Counted from the stretch's first letter, positions 26,054 through 34,861 are shown. The stretch: DNA of 64,000 nt from CAVSJJ01 sp963771015 (GCA_963771015.1 CAVYRN010000009.1:310001-374000); one strand, 5' to 3'. A program made the numbers and translations. The notes: generated by a model not told the origin, from the sequence alone.

Positions 26054-27772
26054 ATGAAGACCGGCGACTACGAGCTCGACACCACCCGGCGGGATGCTCC
26101 GCTGCGGATCTCCGCCCGAGGCAGGGCCGTGCTCGTGGACCCCATGATCAACCGTGGGACGGCGTTCACGAAGAAGGAGCGCCGTGCCCTTGGGCTCGTC
26201 GGGCTCCTCCCGATCGGCGTCAGCCCGATCAGCGACCAGGTGCGCCGGGTCTACGAGCAGTACCGCTCGGCCAGGACCCCCTTCGCCAAGCACAAGTTCC
26301 TCGCCAACCTGCGCGACCGCAACGAGGTGCTCTTCTACCGGCTGCTCGCCGACCACATCGAGGAGATGCTGCCGATCATCTACACGCCCACGATCGGCGA
26401 GGTGATCGAGCGGTTCAGCCTCGAGTTCAACCGGGGCCGGGGCGTCTTCCTGTCGATCGACCGGCCCGACGACATCGAGGCGGCCTTCCTCGGCTACGAC
26501 CTGGGGCCGGACGATGTCGACCTCATCGTCGTCACCGACTCCGAGGGCATCCTCGGCATCGGCGACCAGGGCATCGGTGGGATCGAGATCGCGGTCGGCA
26601 AGCTGTCCCTCTACACCGCCGCGGCCGGTCTGCATCCGCGCCGGGTCATTCCCGTCGTCCTCGACGTCGGCACGGACAACCTCGGCCTGCTCAACTCCGA
26701 CCTGTACCTCGGTGAGCGGCATGCCCGGGTGCGCGGCGAGCGCTACGACGAGTTCATCGACAGGTTCGTGCACACGGTGACCGATCTCTTCCCGAACGCC
26801 ATGCTCCACTGGGAGGACTTCGGCCCGAGCAACGCGCACCGGGTCCTCGAGCGCTACCGCGACGAGTTCTGCACGTTCAACGACGACATCCAGGGCACCG
26901 CGGCCGTGGCGCTGGCGGCCGTCCTCGCCGGGGTCGACGTCACCGGGGTACCCCTGACCGACCACCGCATCGTCATCTACGGCGGGGGCACGGCGGGCAT
27001 CGGCATCGCAGACCTGCTGCGTGACACCCTCGTGCGTGCGGGGGTCGCGCCGGACGCCGCCGTCGCCCAGTTCTACGGGCTCGGCAGCCGCGGCCTGTTC
27101 GTCGACGACCAGCCCTTCCTCCGTGACTTCCAGAAGCCGTACGCCCGGTCCCGCAGCGAGGTCGAGGGCTGGGAGGTCATCGGCGGAACCGCGCAGGGGG
27201 TCGGCCTGGCCGACGTCGTCCGCAACGTCAAGCCGACGATCCTCATCGGGACCTCGACGATCGCCGGCGCGTTCTCCGAGGCGATCGTCACCGAGATGGC
27301 CCGGCATGTCGAGCGGCCGGTCATCATGCCGCTGTCGAACCCCACCTCGCACGCCGAGGCGCTGCCCGCCGACCTGCTGGCGTGGACGGACGGCAAGGCG
27401 CTCATCGCGACCGGGAGCCCCTTCCCGCCGGTCGACCACAACGAGGTGCGCCACGTCATCGCCCAGGCCAACAACGCCCTCATCTTCCCCGGACTCGGTC
27501 TCGGGGTGGCGGCCTGCCAGGCGAGCCGGGTGACCGACGGGATGATCGCCGCAGCCGCCCAGACCCTCGCCCGGCAGGTCAACGCGTACCGGCCCGGCGC
27601 CTCGTTGCTGCCGGGGATGGACCAGCTGAGGCCGGTGTCGGCGCACGTCGCACTGGCGGTGGCCCGGGCGGCAGCCGAGGAGGGGGTCGCCCGCCGACCG
27701 CTCAGCGACCCGGTCAACGACGTCTACCAACGGATGTGGCAGCCGGAGTACCCCGCCATCGAGGTCGTCTGA
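26054..27772 (+). CDS. malic enzyme (malolactic/NAD-dependent large type)
   Basis: Oxidatively decarboxylates malate to pyruvate, linking the TCA cycle to pyruvate pools. The 572-residue product is of the large SfcA/MaeA type. N-terminal features are NRGTAFTKKERRALGL and IYTPTIGEVIERFS (catalytic Tyr). VVTDSEGILGIGDQGIGGIEIAVGKLSLYTAAAG includes the active-site Lys, and EDFGPSNAHRVLERYR...FNDDIQGTA is the metal-binding segment. IYGGGTAGIGIADLL binds the dinucleotide, and the choice between NAD and NADP is not certain. AAGGA precedes the ATG at 26054. A TACAGT -10-like box lies at 25983-25988. Confidence 0.93.
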   Translation: MKTGDYELDTTRRDAPLRISARGRAVLVDPMINRGTAFTKKERRALGLVGLLPIGVSPISDQVRRVYEQYRSARTPFAKHKFLANLRDRNEVLFYRLLADHIEEMLPIIYTPTIGEVIERFSLEFNRGRGVFLSIDRPDDIEAAFLGYDLGPDDVDLIVVTDSEGILGIGDQGIGGIEIAVGKLSLYTAAAGLHPRRVIPVVLDVGTDNLGLLNSDLYLGERHARVRGERYDEFIDRFVHTVTDLFPNAMLHWEDFGPSNAHRVLERYRDEFCTFNDDIQGTAAVALAAVLAGVDVTGVPLTDHRIVIYGGGTAGIGIADLLRDTLVRAGVAPDAAVAQFYGLGSRGLFVDDQPFLRDFQKPYARSRSEVEGWEVIGGTAQGVGLADVVRNVKPTILIGTSTIAGAFSEAIVTEMARHVERPVIMPLSNPTSHAEALPADLLAWTDGKALIATGSPFPPVDHNEVRHVIAQANNALIFPGLGLGVAACQASRVTDGMIAAAAQTLARQVNAYRPGASLLPGMDQLRPVSAHVALAVARAAAEEGVARRPLSDPVNDVYQRMWQPEYPAIEVV

Positions 27773-27882
27773 GCCGACATCACCGCACCGAGGCCCGGGC
27801 GGTCGGAGACCCGCTCCGGCCCCGGGACTGGCGGCGGTCGAAGCCCGGGAATGCCGATCGCCCCCGCCCTGTTTAGGTGACC

Positions 27883-27902
27883 GTGTGCCATCTCTGGCAC
27901 AC
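27883..27902. promoter_or_regulatory. perfect 8-bp inverted repeat upstream of rpmE
   Basis: GTGTGCCATCTCTGGCACAC is a perfect palindrome with a 4-nt centre, about 130 bp before rpmE. A TTGACC hexamer follows directly at 27904. It has no T-run, so an operator or RNA hairpin is as likely as a terminator. Its regulator is unknown. Confidence 0.5.
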
Positions 27903-28033
27903 TTGACCGCTGGACCGGTTCACGGCATCCGACGCGTACCTGAGCGCCTCGTCACGAGGGCGCAGCCGGGGCGCCACAGAGTCTGCAGCACCGTGCTGGG
28001 CTCGCCGACCCGGAGACATCCAAGGAGAAACTC

Positions 28034-28249
28034 GTGAAGAAGGACATCCACCCCGACTACGTCGAGACCACGGTGACCTGCACCTGTGGCAGCACGTTCA
28101 CCACCCGCAGCACGGCGAAGAGCGGCGTCATCCACGCCGACGTCTGCAGCCAGTGCCACCCCTTCTACACCGGCAAGCAGAAGATCCTCGACACAGGTGG
28201 CCGTGTGGCCCGGTTCGAGGCCCGCTACGGCAAGAAGGCCGCCAAGTAG
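28034..28249 (+). CDS. rpmE: 50S ribosomal protein L31 (zinc-binding type)
   Basis: Large-subunit ribosomal protein of 71 residues that begins MKKDIHPDYVETTVTCTCGS. Two cysteine pairs (CTC and CSQC) mark the zinc-containing C+ form of L31. HPFYTGKQKILDTGGRVARFE is the family signature. The start is GTG at 28034 with AAGGAG 8 nt upstream. It lies between rho and prfA, the conserved actinobacterial position, although a malic enzyme and two other genes have been inserted on the rho side. Confidence 0.97.
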   Translation: MKKDIHPDYVETTVTCTCGSTFTTRSTAKSGVIHADVCSQCHPFYTGKQKILDTGGRVARFEARYGKKAAK

Positions 28250-28257
28250 CTGTCCCG

Positions 28258-28299
28258 ATGCGCCGGCTCGCGACCCTCTCGGTTCGCGGGCCGGCGCAT
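28258..28299 (+). terminator. hairpin terminator after rpmE
   Basis: A 16-bp stem (28258-28273 with 28284-28299, one T-G wobble) and a 10-nt loop follow the rpmE stop and precede prfA. It is an intrinsic-type hairpin without a long T-tract, as is common at high GC. Confidence 0.72.
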
Positions 28300-28333
28300 T
28301 CGCATGTGAGACCCGGACGATGGAGGAGGACCG

Positions 28334-29413
28334 ATGCTCGAGTCCGCTGGCACGCTCGTCGCCGAGCACGCCGAGCTGGAGCGGCAGATGTCCCAGCCCG
28401 ATGTCGCCTCCGACCCCGACCGGCTGCGCGAGCTGACCAAGCGGTATGCCGCGCTCGGCCCGATCGTTGCCGCCTTCCACTCCTGGACCGCGGCGACCGG
28501 CGACCTCGCGGCCGCTCGTGAGCTCGCCACCGAGGACGCGTCGTTCGCCGAGGAGGTGCCCGCCCTCGAGACCGTCGCGCAGCATGCGGAGGACCGGCTG
28601 CGCCGGCTGCTCGTGCCGCGCGACCCCGACGACGACAAGGACGTCATCCTCGAGGTCAAGGCGGGGGAGGGGGGCGAGGAGTCGGCCCTGTTCGCCGGCG
28701 ACCTGCTGCGGATGTACCTCCGCTACGCCGAACGGCGGCACTGGCGCACCGAGATCATCGATGCGACCGAGTCCGACCTCGGTGGGTACAAGGACGTCCA
28801 GGTCCGGGTCATGTCGCCGTCCTCGCCCGGCCCCGGGGAGGGCCCGTGGGCGCGGCTGAAGTACGAGGGCGGCGTGCACCGGGTCCAGCGGGTCCCGGTC
28901 ACCGAGAGCCAGGGCCGGATCCACACCTCGGCGGCCGGCGTGTGGGTCATGCCCGACATCGGTGACACGGCCGAGGTGGAGCTGAACCCCGCCGACCTTC
29001 GCATCGACGTCTTCCGCAGCTCCGGCCCCGGTGGGCAGAGTGTCAACACGACCGACTCCGCCGTCCGGATCACCCACCTCCCGACCGGGGTCGTCGTCTC
29101 CTGTCAGAACGAGAAGTCCCAGCTGCAGAACCGCGAGGCCGCGCTGCGCGTCCTGCGCGCCCGGTTGCACCAGATGAAGGTCGACGAGGCCGCCGCTGCC
29201 AACAAGGACGCGCGGGCCAGCCAGGTGCGTACCGTCGACCGGTCGGAGCGGATCCGGACCTACAACTTCCCGGAGAACCGGGTGAGCGACCACCGGACCG
29301 GCTACAAGGCGCACAACCTCGACATCGTCCTCGGCGGCGAGCTCGACCCCGTGGTCCAGGCGGCGATGGACGCCGACGAGGCGGCCAAGCTCGTCGCCGT
29401 CGCCGGCGGCTGA
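28334..29413 (+). CDS. prfA: peptide chain release factor 1
   Basis: Recognises UAA and UAG stop codons and triggers peptide release. The 359-residue protein contains the codon-recognition tripeptide in RVPVTES and the GGQ motif at 233-235 (SSGPGGQSVNTTDSAV). IHTSAAG and NEKSQLQNREAALRVLRARL are also typical. GGAGGA lies just upstream of the ATG. prmC, which methylates the GGQ glutamine, starts 2 bp after its stop, so enzyme and substrate are coupled. Confidence 0.97.
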   Translation: MLESAGTLVAEHAELERQMSQPDVASDPDRLRELTKRYAALGPIVAAFHSWTAATGDLAAARELATEDASFAEEVPALETVAQHAEDRLRRLLVPRDPDDDKDVILEVKAGEGGEESALFAGDLLRMYLRYAERRHWRTEIIDATESDLGGYKDVQVRVMSPSSPGPGEGPWARLKYEGGVHRVQRVPVTESQGRIHTSAAGVWVMPDIGDTAEVELNPADLRIDVFRSSGPGGQSVNTTDSAVRITHLPTGVVVSCQNEKSQLQNREAALRVLRARLHQMKVDEAAAANKDARASQVRTVDRSERIRTYNFPENRVSDHRTGYKAHNLDIVLGGELDPVVQAAMDADEAAKLVAVAGG

Positions 29414-29415
29414 GC

Positions 29416-30303
29416 ATGCGTCCCGGCCCGCTGCGGGTCCTCGTCTCCCGGGCGTGCCTCGTCCTCGCGGAGGCGGGGGTGGCCTCGCCGGAGACCGACG
29501 CGGTGGTGCTCGCGGCATACACGCTCGGGGTCGACCCCGCCGAGGTACACCGTCGCATGGTGCTCGGCGAGGACGTCGACGCCGCCTTCGCCGACCGGTT
29601 CGACGGCCTGGTCGAGGAACGCGCCGCTCGCATCCCGCTCCAGCACCTCACCGGCACCGCCCACTTCCGCAGGCTGGCCCTGGCGGTCGGGCCGGGAGTC
29701 TTCGTTCCCCGGCCCGAGACCGAGGTCGTCGCCGGCCTCGCGATCGAGGCGGTGCAGAAGGCGGCCGGCGCCGGCCGCTCTCCTATCGTCGTCGACCTCT
29801 GTACGGGGTCCGGCGTCATCGCCTTCTCCGTCAAGGACGAGGTGCCGGGGGCGCAGGTGGTCGGCGTCGAGCTGTCCGATCTCGCCCTGGCCTGGGCCAC
29901 ACTCAACCGCGACCGGCTCGGCCTCGACGTCGACCTCGTCCGCGACGACGCGACGACGGCCCTGGCCGGGTGGGAGGGGACGGTCGATGTCGTCGTCTCG
30001 AACCCGCCCTACATCCCCGTCGGCGCGACGCCCGTCGACGTCGAGGTCCGCGAACACGACCCCGCGCTCGCGCTCTACGGCGGGTCGGCCGACGGCCTCG
30101 CGATCCCGAGGGCGGTGGCGGTCCGGGCCGCGGCGCTGCTCCGGCCCGGCGGAGTCCTTGTCATGGAGCACGCCGAGGGACAGGGCGCCGACCTGGCCCG
30201 GATCCTGGCCGGCATCTCCGGTTGGACCGAGGTCGCGGACCACCCCGACCTGGCCGGCCGGCCGCGGGCGATCGTTGCCCACCGGACCGCCGCGCAGGGG
30301 TGA
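29416..30303 (+). CDS. prmC: release factor glutamine N5-methyltransferase
   Basis: SAM-dependent enzyme that methylates the GGQ glutamine of RF1/RF2. The 295-residue product has an N-terminal helical substrate domain (1-90), PLQHLTGTAHFRRLALAVGPGVFVPRPETE, the SAM loop VVDLCTGSGVIAFSV and the catalytic NPPY at 196-199. LRPGGVLVMEHAEGQ follows. The start is ATG at 29416. It is immediately downstream of prfA and followed by tsaC, which has its own promoter. Confidence 0.96.
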   Translation: MRPGPLRVLVSRACLVLAEAGVASPETDAVVLAAYTLGVDPAEVHRRMVLGEDVDAAFADRFDGLVEERAARIPLQHLTGTAHFRRLALAVGPGVFVPRPETEVVAGLAIEAVQKAAGAGRSPIVVDLCTGSGVIAFSVKDEVPGAQVVGVELSDLALAWATLNRDRLGLDVDLVRDDATTALAGWEGTVDVVVSNPPYIPVGATPVDVEVREHDPALALYGGSADGLAIPRAVAVRAAALLRPGGVLVMEHAEGQGADLARILAGISGWTEVADHPDLAGRPRAIVAHRTAAQG

Positions 30304-30316
30304 CCGCCCGGCGGCA

Positions 30317-30322
30317 TACCCT
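30317..30322 (+). promoter_or_regulatory. -10 box, leaderless start of tsaC
   Basis: TACCCT followed by 7 nt and the ATG at 30330. The box overlaps a GGCATACC copy of the over-represented heptamer. Confidence 0.55.
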
Positions 30323-30329
30323 TGGCCCC

Positions 30330-31154
30330 ATGAGCCCGGTCTTCGACTGCACGACGTCCGAGGGGCTGGCCGAGGGAGTCGTGGCGGCGGCGGCCGGTGC
30401 CCGGGACGGGGCGCTCGTCGTTCTGCCGACGGACACCGTCTACGGCCTCGGCGCGGACGCCTTCACCCACGAGGCGGTGGCCGCACTCCTCGACGTCAAG
30501 GGCCGCGGCCGGGAGATGCCGCCGCCGGTCCTCGTCCCCGACACCCGAACCGTCGACGGGCTGGCCCGTGAGGTCCCCTCCTACGCCCGGGACCTCATCG
30601 ACCGGTTCTGGCCCGGCCCGCTCACCCTGGTCCTCAAGTCGCACGAGTCCCTCGCCTGGGACCTCGGCGACACCGGTGGGACGGTGGCCCTGCGGATGCC
30701 CGACGACCCGGTCGCCCTCGCCCTCCTCGGCGAGGTCGGGCCGATGGCGGTGAGCAGCGCGAACCGGACCGGGCACCCGGCCGCCACCACGGTGCTCGAG
30801 GCCGCCAGCCAGCTCGGCTCGGATGTCGAGTTCTATCTCGACGGCGGGCCCTCGCGCGGCGGCGCGCCCTCGACGATCGTCGACTGCACCCGCGAGGCGC
30901 CGGTCATCCTCCGCGAGGGGGCACTGTCGGCGGCCGACCTCGCCGAGGTCCTGGGCTCCCACCGGGCCGGCGACGCGACGGCCGATGCCCCGGCGAGCGA
31001 CGCCGAGGAGGACGCGGCGTCGGTGCACGCGACACCGGAGGACGCGGCACCGCAGGACGCCGCGCCGACGGACGAGCCCCAGCGGGAGGCCGCCGAGACC
31101 CTAGAGTTGAGCCCCACCGAGACACCTGCGCAGGAGAGCACCACCGATGAGTGA
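30330..31154 (+). CDS. tsaC: L-threonylcarbamoyladenylate synthase (Sua5/YciO/YrdC family)
   Basis: Makes threonylcarbamoyl-AMP for the t6A modification at position 37 of ANN-decoding tRNAs. The core of about 210 residues shows LVVLPTDTVYGLGADAF, KGRGREMPPPVLVPD, RFWPGPLTLVLKS, VALRMPDDPVALALL and VSSANRTGHPAATT, the family motifs. A tail of about 60 residues (from about 215) rich in Ala, Asp, Glu and Thr follows. It lacks the Sua5 C-terminal domain sequence and is probably disordered. Its last 8 bases overlap the glyA start. Confidence 0.93.
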   Translation: MSPVFDCTTSEGLAEGVVAAAAGARDGALVVLPTDTVYGLGADAFTHEAVAALLDVKGRGREMPPPVLVPDTRTVDGLAREVPSYARDLIDRFWPGPLTLVLKSHESLAWDLGDTGGTVALRMPDDPVALALLGEVGPMAVSSANRTGHPAATTVLEAASQLGSDVEFYLDGGPSRGGAPSTIVDCTREAPVILREGALSAADLAEVLGSHRAGDATADAPASDAEEDAASVHATPEDAAPQDAAPTDEPQREAAETLELSPTETPAQESTTDE

Positions 31155-32421
31155 CACCTTCTACGGCTCCGACTTCGACGCCCTCAACGCCTTCGACCCC
31201 GAGATCGCCGGCGTCCTCGTCTCCGAGCTGGAGCGCATCCGTGGCGGCCTGCAGCTCATCGCCAGCGAGAACATGTCGAGCCCGGAGGTGCTGACCGCCC
31301 TCGGCTCCACGCTGTCGAACAAGTACGCCGAGGGCTATCCCGGCCGGCGCTACTACGGCGGGTGCAGCGAGGTCGACAAGGCCGAGACGCTCGCCATCGA
31401 TCGGTGCAAGGCACTCCTCGATGCCGACCACGCCAACGTCCAGCCGCACTCCGGTGCGAGCGCGAACCAGGCCGTCTACGGGGCGTTCATGAAGCCGGGG
31501 GACACGATCCTCGCGATGAGCCTCCCGCACGGCGGCCACCTCACCCATGGCACGAAGGTGTCCTTCTCGGGCCAGTGGTTCAACGCCGTGCACTACGGCG
31601 TCGCCCACGACACCGAGGACATCGACTACGACCAGGTCGCGGCCCTGGCGCGCGAGCACCACCCGAAGGTCATCCTCGCCGGCGGCTCGGCCATCCCGCG
31701 GCTCATCGACTTCGAGTTCTTCCGGGCGCTGGCCGACGAGGTGGGAGCGATCTTCTGGGTCGACGCCGCCCACTTCATCGGTCTCGTCGCGGGCCGGGCC
31801 ATCCCGAGCCCGGTACCGTACGCCGATGTCGTCTCGTTCACGACGCACAAGGTCCTGCGGGGCCCGCGTTCCGGGGCCATCGTCTGCGCGGAGCAGCATG
31901 CCAAGGCCATCGACAAGGCTGTCTTCCCGATGATGCAGGGTGGCCCGCAGATGCACTCGATCGCGGCCAAGGCGGTCAACTTCAAGGAGTGCGCCACCCC
32001 GGCCTACCAGGACTACGCCAGGCAGGTCATCGCCAACGCCAAGGTCCTCGCCTCGGCGCTCGGCGAGAAGGGCATCCGACCGACGACCGGTGGCACCGAC
32101 ACCCATCTCTCGCTCCACGACCTCCAGCCGGTCGGCGTGACCGGCGTCGACGCGGAGGCCCGGTGCGACGCGGCCGGCATCACCCTCAACAAGAACGCCA
32201 TCCCGTACGACCCACAGAAGCCCAGCATCGCCTCGGGCATCCGGGTCGGTACCCCGGCGGTGACGACCCAGGGGATGGGCGAGGACGAGATGCACACCAT
32301 CGCCGACCTCATCGGCCGGGCCGTCACCCAGGGAGACGCCGACCCAGACCACCCGGTCTCGAAGGAGGTTCGGGCCGAGGTGACCGACCTGGTCACCCGC
32401 TTCCCGGCGTACCCCCGCTGA
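31147..32421 (+). CDS. glyA: serine hydroxymethyltransferase
   Basis: PLP enzyme that interconverts serine and glycine and charges tetrahydrofolate with a one-carbon unit. The 424-residue protein includes LQLIASENMSSPEVL, NKYAEGYPGRRYYGGC, NVQPHSGASANQAVY, SLPHGGHLTHG and the PLP lysine K235 in TTHKVLRGPRSG. The consensus there is usually THKTLRGPRGG, and the DMAHFAGL motif appears as DAAHFIGL, so it belongs to a slightly divergent branch but keeps the Asp and His. AGGAG lies 10 nt before the ATG. It overlaps tsaC. Confidence 0.95.
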   Translation: MSDTFYGSDFDALNAFDPEIAGVLVSELERIRGGLQLIASENMSSPEVLTALGSTLSNKYAEGYPGRRYYGGCSEVDKAETLAIDRCKALLDADHANVQPHSGASANQAVYGAFMKPGDTILAMSLPHGGHLTHGTKVSFSGQWFNAVHYGVAHDTEDIDYDQVAALAREHHPKVILAGGSAIPRLIDFEFFRALADEVGAIFWVDAAHFIGLVAGRAIPSPVPYADVVSFTTHKVLRGPRSGAIVCAEQHAKAIDKAVFPMMQGGPQMHSIAAKAVNFKECATPAYQDYARQVIANAKVLASALGEKGIRPTTGGTDTHLSLHDLQPVGVTGVDAEARCDAAGITLNKNAIPYDPQKPSIASGIRVGTPAVTTQGMGEDEMHTIADLIGRAVTQGDADPDHPVSKEVRAEVTDLVTRFPAYPR

Positions 32422-32443
32422 TCCGAAACCGACCCCACTGCTA

Positions 32444-32458
32444 GGCGGGAGGCCCGCC
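32444..32458 (+). promoter_or_regulatory. small hairpin that includes the wecA SD sequence
   Basis: GGCGGGAGGCCCGCC forms a 6-bp stem with a 3-nt loop, and the GGGAGG that could serve as ribosome binding site is inside it, 5 bp before the GTG start. It could lower translation initiation. This is a structural reading only. Confidence 0.4.
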
Positions 32459-32463
32459 GCCCC

Positions 32464-33594
32464 GTGCGCGAGTACATCTTCATCGTCCTGGTCGCCGCGA
32501 TCATCACGTATGCCGCGACGCCGCTGCTGCGCATCGTCGCGCTGCGGGCCAAGGCCTTCACCCCGGTCCGCGACCGCGACGTCCACGACGTGCCGATCCC
32601 GCGGCTCGGGGGAGTGGCGATGTTCCTCGGCTTCGCGGCCGCGATGCTCGTCGCGGCGGCGCTGCCGTTCAGCCGGCAGATGTTCAACAGCGGCGAGCTG
32701 TTCGGTGTGCTCGCCGGGGCGAGCGTCGTGTGCGTCCTCGGGGCGATCGACGACATCATCGAGCTCGACTGGCTCATCAAGCTGGCCGGCCAGCTCGTCG
32801 CCGCCGGGATCATGGCATTCCAGGGCGTCCAGCTCTTCTCGCTCCCGCTCGGCAGCACGGTCGTCCTGCCGGCGCCGGTACTCGTGGCGCTCACCATCCT
32901 CGTCGTCGTCGTCTCGACGAACGCCGTCAACTTCGTCGACGGGCTCGACGGCCTGGCGGCCGGCGTCGTCGCCATCGCCGCGCTGTCCTTCTTCGGCTAC
33001 GCCTACCTCATCGCGCGCAGCTACAACCCGCCCAACGTCTTCACCTCGGCGGCGTTCATCTCCGCCGCGCTCGTCGGGGTCTGCCTGGGGTTCCTGCCGC
33101 ACAACTTCCACCCGGCGCGGATCTTCATGGGCGACAGCGGCGCGCTGCTCCTCGGCCTGCTGCTCGCCGCGGCCATGATCTCCATCACCGGAACCGTGAC
33201 GGGCGCGGCCGTGAGCACGAACGCGGTGGCCGCGACCCTGCTGCCCCTCATCGTCCCCATCTCGATCATCCTGCTGCCCCTCATCGACGTCGTCCTTGCC
33301 GTTGTCCGGCGCACCCGTCGCGGTCAGCGACCCTGGCAGCCGGACGCGCAGCACCTGCACCACCGGATGCTCCGGTGGGGGCACGGGCATCGTCGCGCCG
33401 TCCTCCTCCTGTGGTTCTGGGCTGCCGTGGCTGCTGTCGGCTCGGTGTCGTTCGTCTTCCTCCAACCGCTGCTGGCGCTGGGCGCGGTGGCGGCCATGCT
33501 CCTCACCGCCACCGTCCTCACGATCTGGCTGCCGCGGACCGTCCTGGACCTGGTCGAGGACCCCCGCCCGAGCGAGCATCCCGACCTCGGCTGA
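32464..33594 (+). CDS. wecA: MraY/WecA-like undecaprenyl-phosphate sugar-1-phosphate transferase
   Basis: Polytopic membrane enzyme of the GT4 family that starts a lipid-linked glycan by moving a sugar-1-phosphate onto decaprenyl/undecaprenyl phosphate. The 376-residue product has about 11 helices. Family motifs are VHDVPIPRLGGVAMFLG, VLGAIDDIIELDWLIKL (DD pair), NAVNFVDGLDGLAAGV, FLPHNFHPARIFMGDSGALLLG and QHLHHRMLRWGHGHRRAV, the HxHHR loop. In mycobacteria the neighbouring homologue makes the rhamnosyl-GlcNAc linker of arabinogalactan, which would use dTDP-rhamnose. Here the sugar is inferred only. Confidence 0.93.
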   Translation: MREYIFIVLVAAIITYAATPLLRIVALRAKAFTPVRDRDVHDVPIPRLGGVAMFLGFAAAMLVAAALPFSRQMFNSGELFGVLAGASVVCVLGAIDDIIELDWLIKLAGQLVAAGIMAFQGVQLFSLPLGSTVVLPAPVLVALTILVVVVSTNAVNFVDGLDGLAAGVVAIAALSFFGYAYLIARSYNPPNVFTSAAFISAALVGVCLGFLPHNFHPARIFMGDSGALLLGLLLAAAMISITGTVTGAAVSTNAVAATLLPLIVPISIILLPLIDVVLAVVRRTRRGQRPWQPDAQHLHHRMLRWGHGHRRAVLLLWFWAAVAAVGSVSFVFLQPLLALGAVAAMLLTATVLTIWLPRTVLDLVEDPRPSEHPDLG

Positions 33595-33800
33595 CCGGCC
33601 CCGGGAGGCCGTCCGCACACCCGAACGACTCGGGCCGGGTGCCGCGTTACGCCCTCCGGTCCCATTGGCCGGGAGTTGGTGGTCCGTTCGGAGGAGTCGG
33701 GGCGGTTTGTTCCGGGGGCGTGTCCGGGCCGCTGCGATAGTGGCGTTCGCCGGGCAGCCACACCCTCAGGCAACCCTCGTCCGGCACGAAGGAACACGTC

Positions 33801-34217
33801 ATGTCTGCCCACGACGCCCGCCACCGTGGCTCGGCCCATCAGGGGACTGAGCCGCGGCCCGCGGACGCCCGGCATGCAGGCGCCGTCAGGCATCTCCCGG
33901 TCGGCCCACACGCCGAGAACGGCCGGCACGCCGGTAGCGCCCGGCACGCGGGCTCATCGCGTCATGACGACCTGTCGCACCTGCCGCCCCCGCCCCTGGC
34001 CGACCCTGCGGAGCTCGTCGGCATCCCTGCGGGGCGGACGGCATACCGCCTCGACACCTCTCCGGGCGGACGGCACCGCGGGGAGGCCCGTTTCGGTCGC
34101 TCCGTTGCCGTCGTCGGTGGGGTTGCGGGGATGGCCGTCACGGCGGTGACCTTCAAGGTCGGCGCCGCAGCGGCGGTGTCCAGCCTCTCGTTGTCCATCC
34201 AGCATCTCGTCCGTTGA
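33801..34217 (+). CDS. His-rich N-terminus, C-terminal membrane-anchor protein, unknown function
   Basis: A 138-residue protein. The first 60 residues carry about eleven His, several in repeats of the form ARHAG/SRHDD (DARHAGAVRH, GRHAGSARHAG, SSRHDDLSH). A Pro-rich patch, DPAELVGIPAGRTAYRLD, and one hydrophobic segment near the C-terminus (VAVVGGVAGMAVTAVTFKVG) follow. It has no recognised family. GAAGGAA precedes the ATG. The His-rich stretch could bind metal. It is followed 23 bp later by another membrane protein, and both interrupt the usual wecA-atpI spacing. Confidence 0.65.
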   Translation: MSAHDARHRGSAHQGTEPRPADARHAGAVRHLPVGPHAENGRHAGSARHAGSSRHDDLSHLPPPPLADPAELVGIPAGRTAYRLDTSPGGRHRGEARFGRSVAVVGGVAGMAVTAVTFKVGAAAAVSSLSLSIQHLVR

Positions 34218-34240
34218 CCCCTCGCCCCCAGGAGAATCCC

Positions 34241-34861
34241 GTGGCCCACCTCATCCCCCTTCCCGCCATCTCCTCGGGCGTGCCCGTTCGCGCCGGCTGG
34301 CTGCCCGGATCGATCACCCCCGGCCCGATGGGCCTCGGACCCCGCCACCGCGTCCCGATCGCTCCCGCGGCCATGTCGATGGACGCGGTCCCGCCCGTCC
34401 GGTCCCAGATGCCTGACGGCGCCGCCGCGTATGCCGCCGCGCTGGCGCTCGCCGCCGGCGTACATCACGTGGACGCGCACCCGGTGGGCGCCGAGCCCGA
34501 CGACGTCGTGGTCGCGCCGCCCGTCCCCCGGGAGAGCGTCGCTCAGGGCCTGGCCCTGTCGGCCCTCGTCATCCCGGTCGGCATGATCGTCGCCGGCGTG
34601 ATCGGGCAGCTCGGCTACCTGGCCTCCGTCGCCGGCCTCATCGTCGTCGTCGGCGCGCTCGCCCTCTACACCAAGGGTGCCGGCGCCGCGCCGCGCCGGG
34701 GCGTCGCCCCCCTGCTCCTGCTCATCGTCGTCGGGGTGGTGGCCTCGTTCCTCGCCGGCCTCGTCCTCGACCTCAACACCATCTACTTGGCGGCCGCGGC
34801 CCTGTTCCTCGCCTCCGGCGCCCTTGTCGTCGGCCTGGCACGATCGGCCCGGGCCGCCTGA
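34241..34861 (+). CDS. membrane protein of unknown function
   Basis: From GTG at 34241 (AGGAGA 5 nt upstream) the product is 206 residues. A Pro/His/Ala-rich N-terminal half (VAHLIPLPAISSGVPVRAGW; GVHHVDAHPVGAEPDD) precedes four predicted membrane helices between about 110 and 200 (LALSALVIPVGMIVAGVIG, LASVAGLIVVVGALALY, APLLLLIVVGVVASFLAG, IYLAAAALFLASGALVVGL). The helical half resembles DUF4190-like small membrane domains in layout, but this is not certain. It probably forms an operon with the His-rich gene just before it. Confidence 0.65.
   Translation: MAHLIPLPAISSGVPVRAGWLPGSITPGPMGLGPRHRVPIAPAAMSMDAVPPVRSQMPDGAAAYAAALALAAGVHHVDAHPVGAEPDDVVVAPPVPRESVAQGLALSALVIPVGMIVAGVIGQLGYLASVAGLIVVVGALALYTKGAGAAPRRGVAPLLLLIVVGVVASFLAGLVLDLNTIYLAAAALFLASGALVVGLARSARAA

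Noticed and set aside
30904..33618. About 900-codon open frame antisense to glyA and wecA
   Set aside because: Shadow frame crossing two genes whose own strand carries complete motifs.
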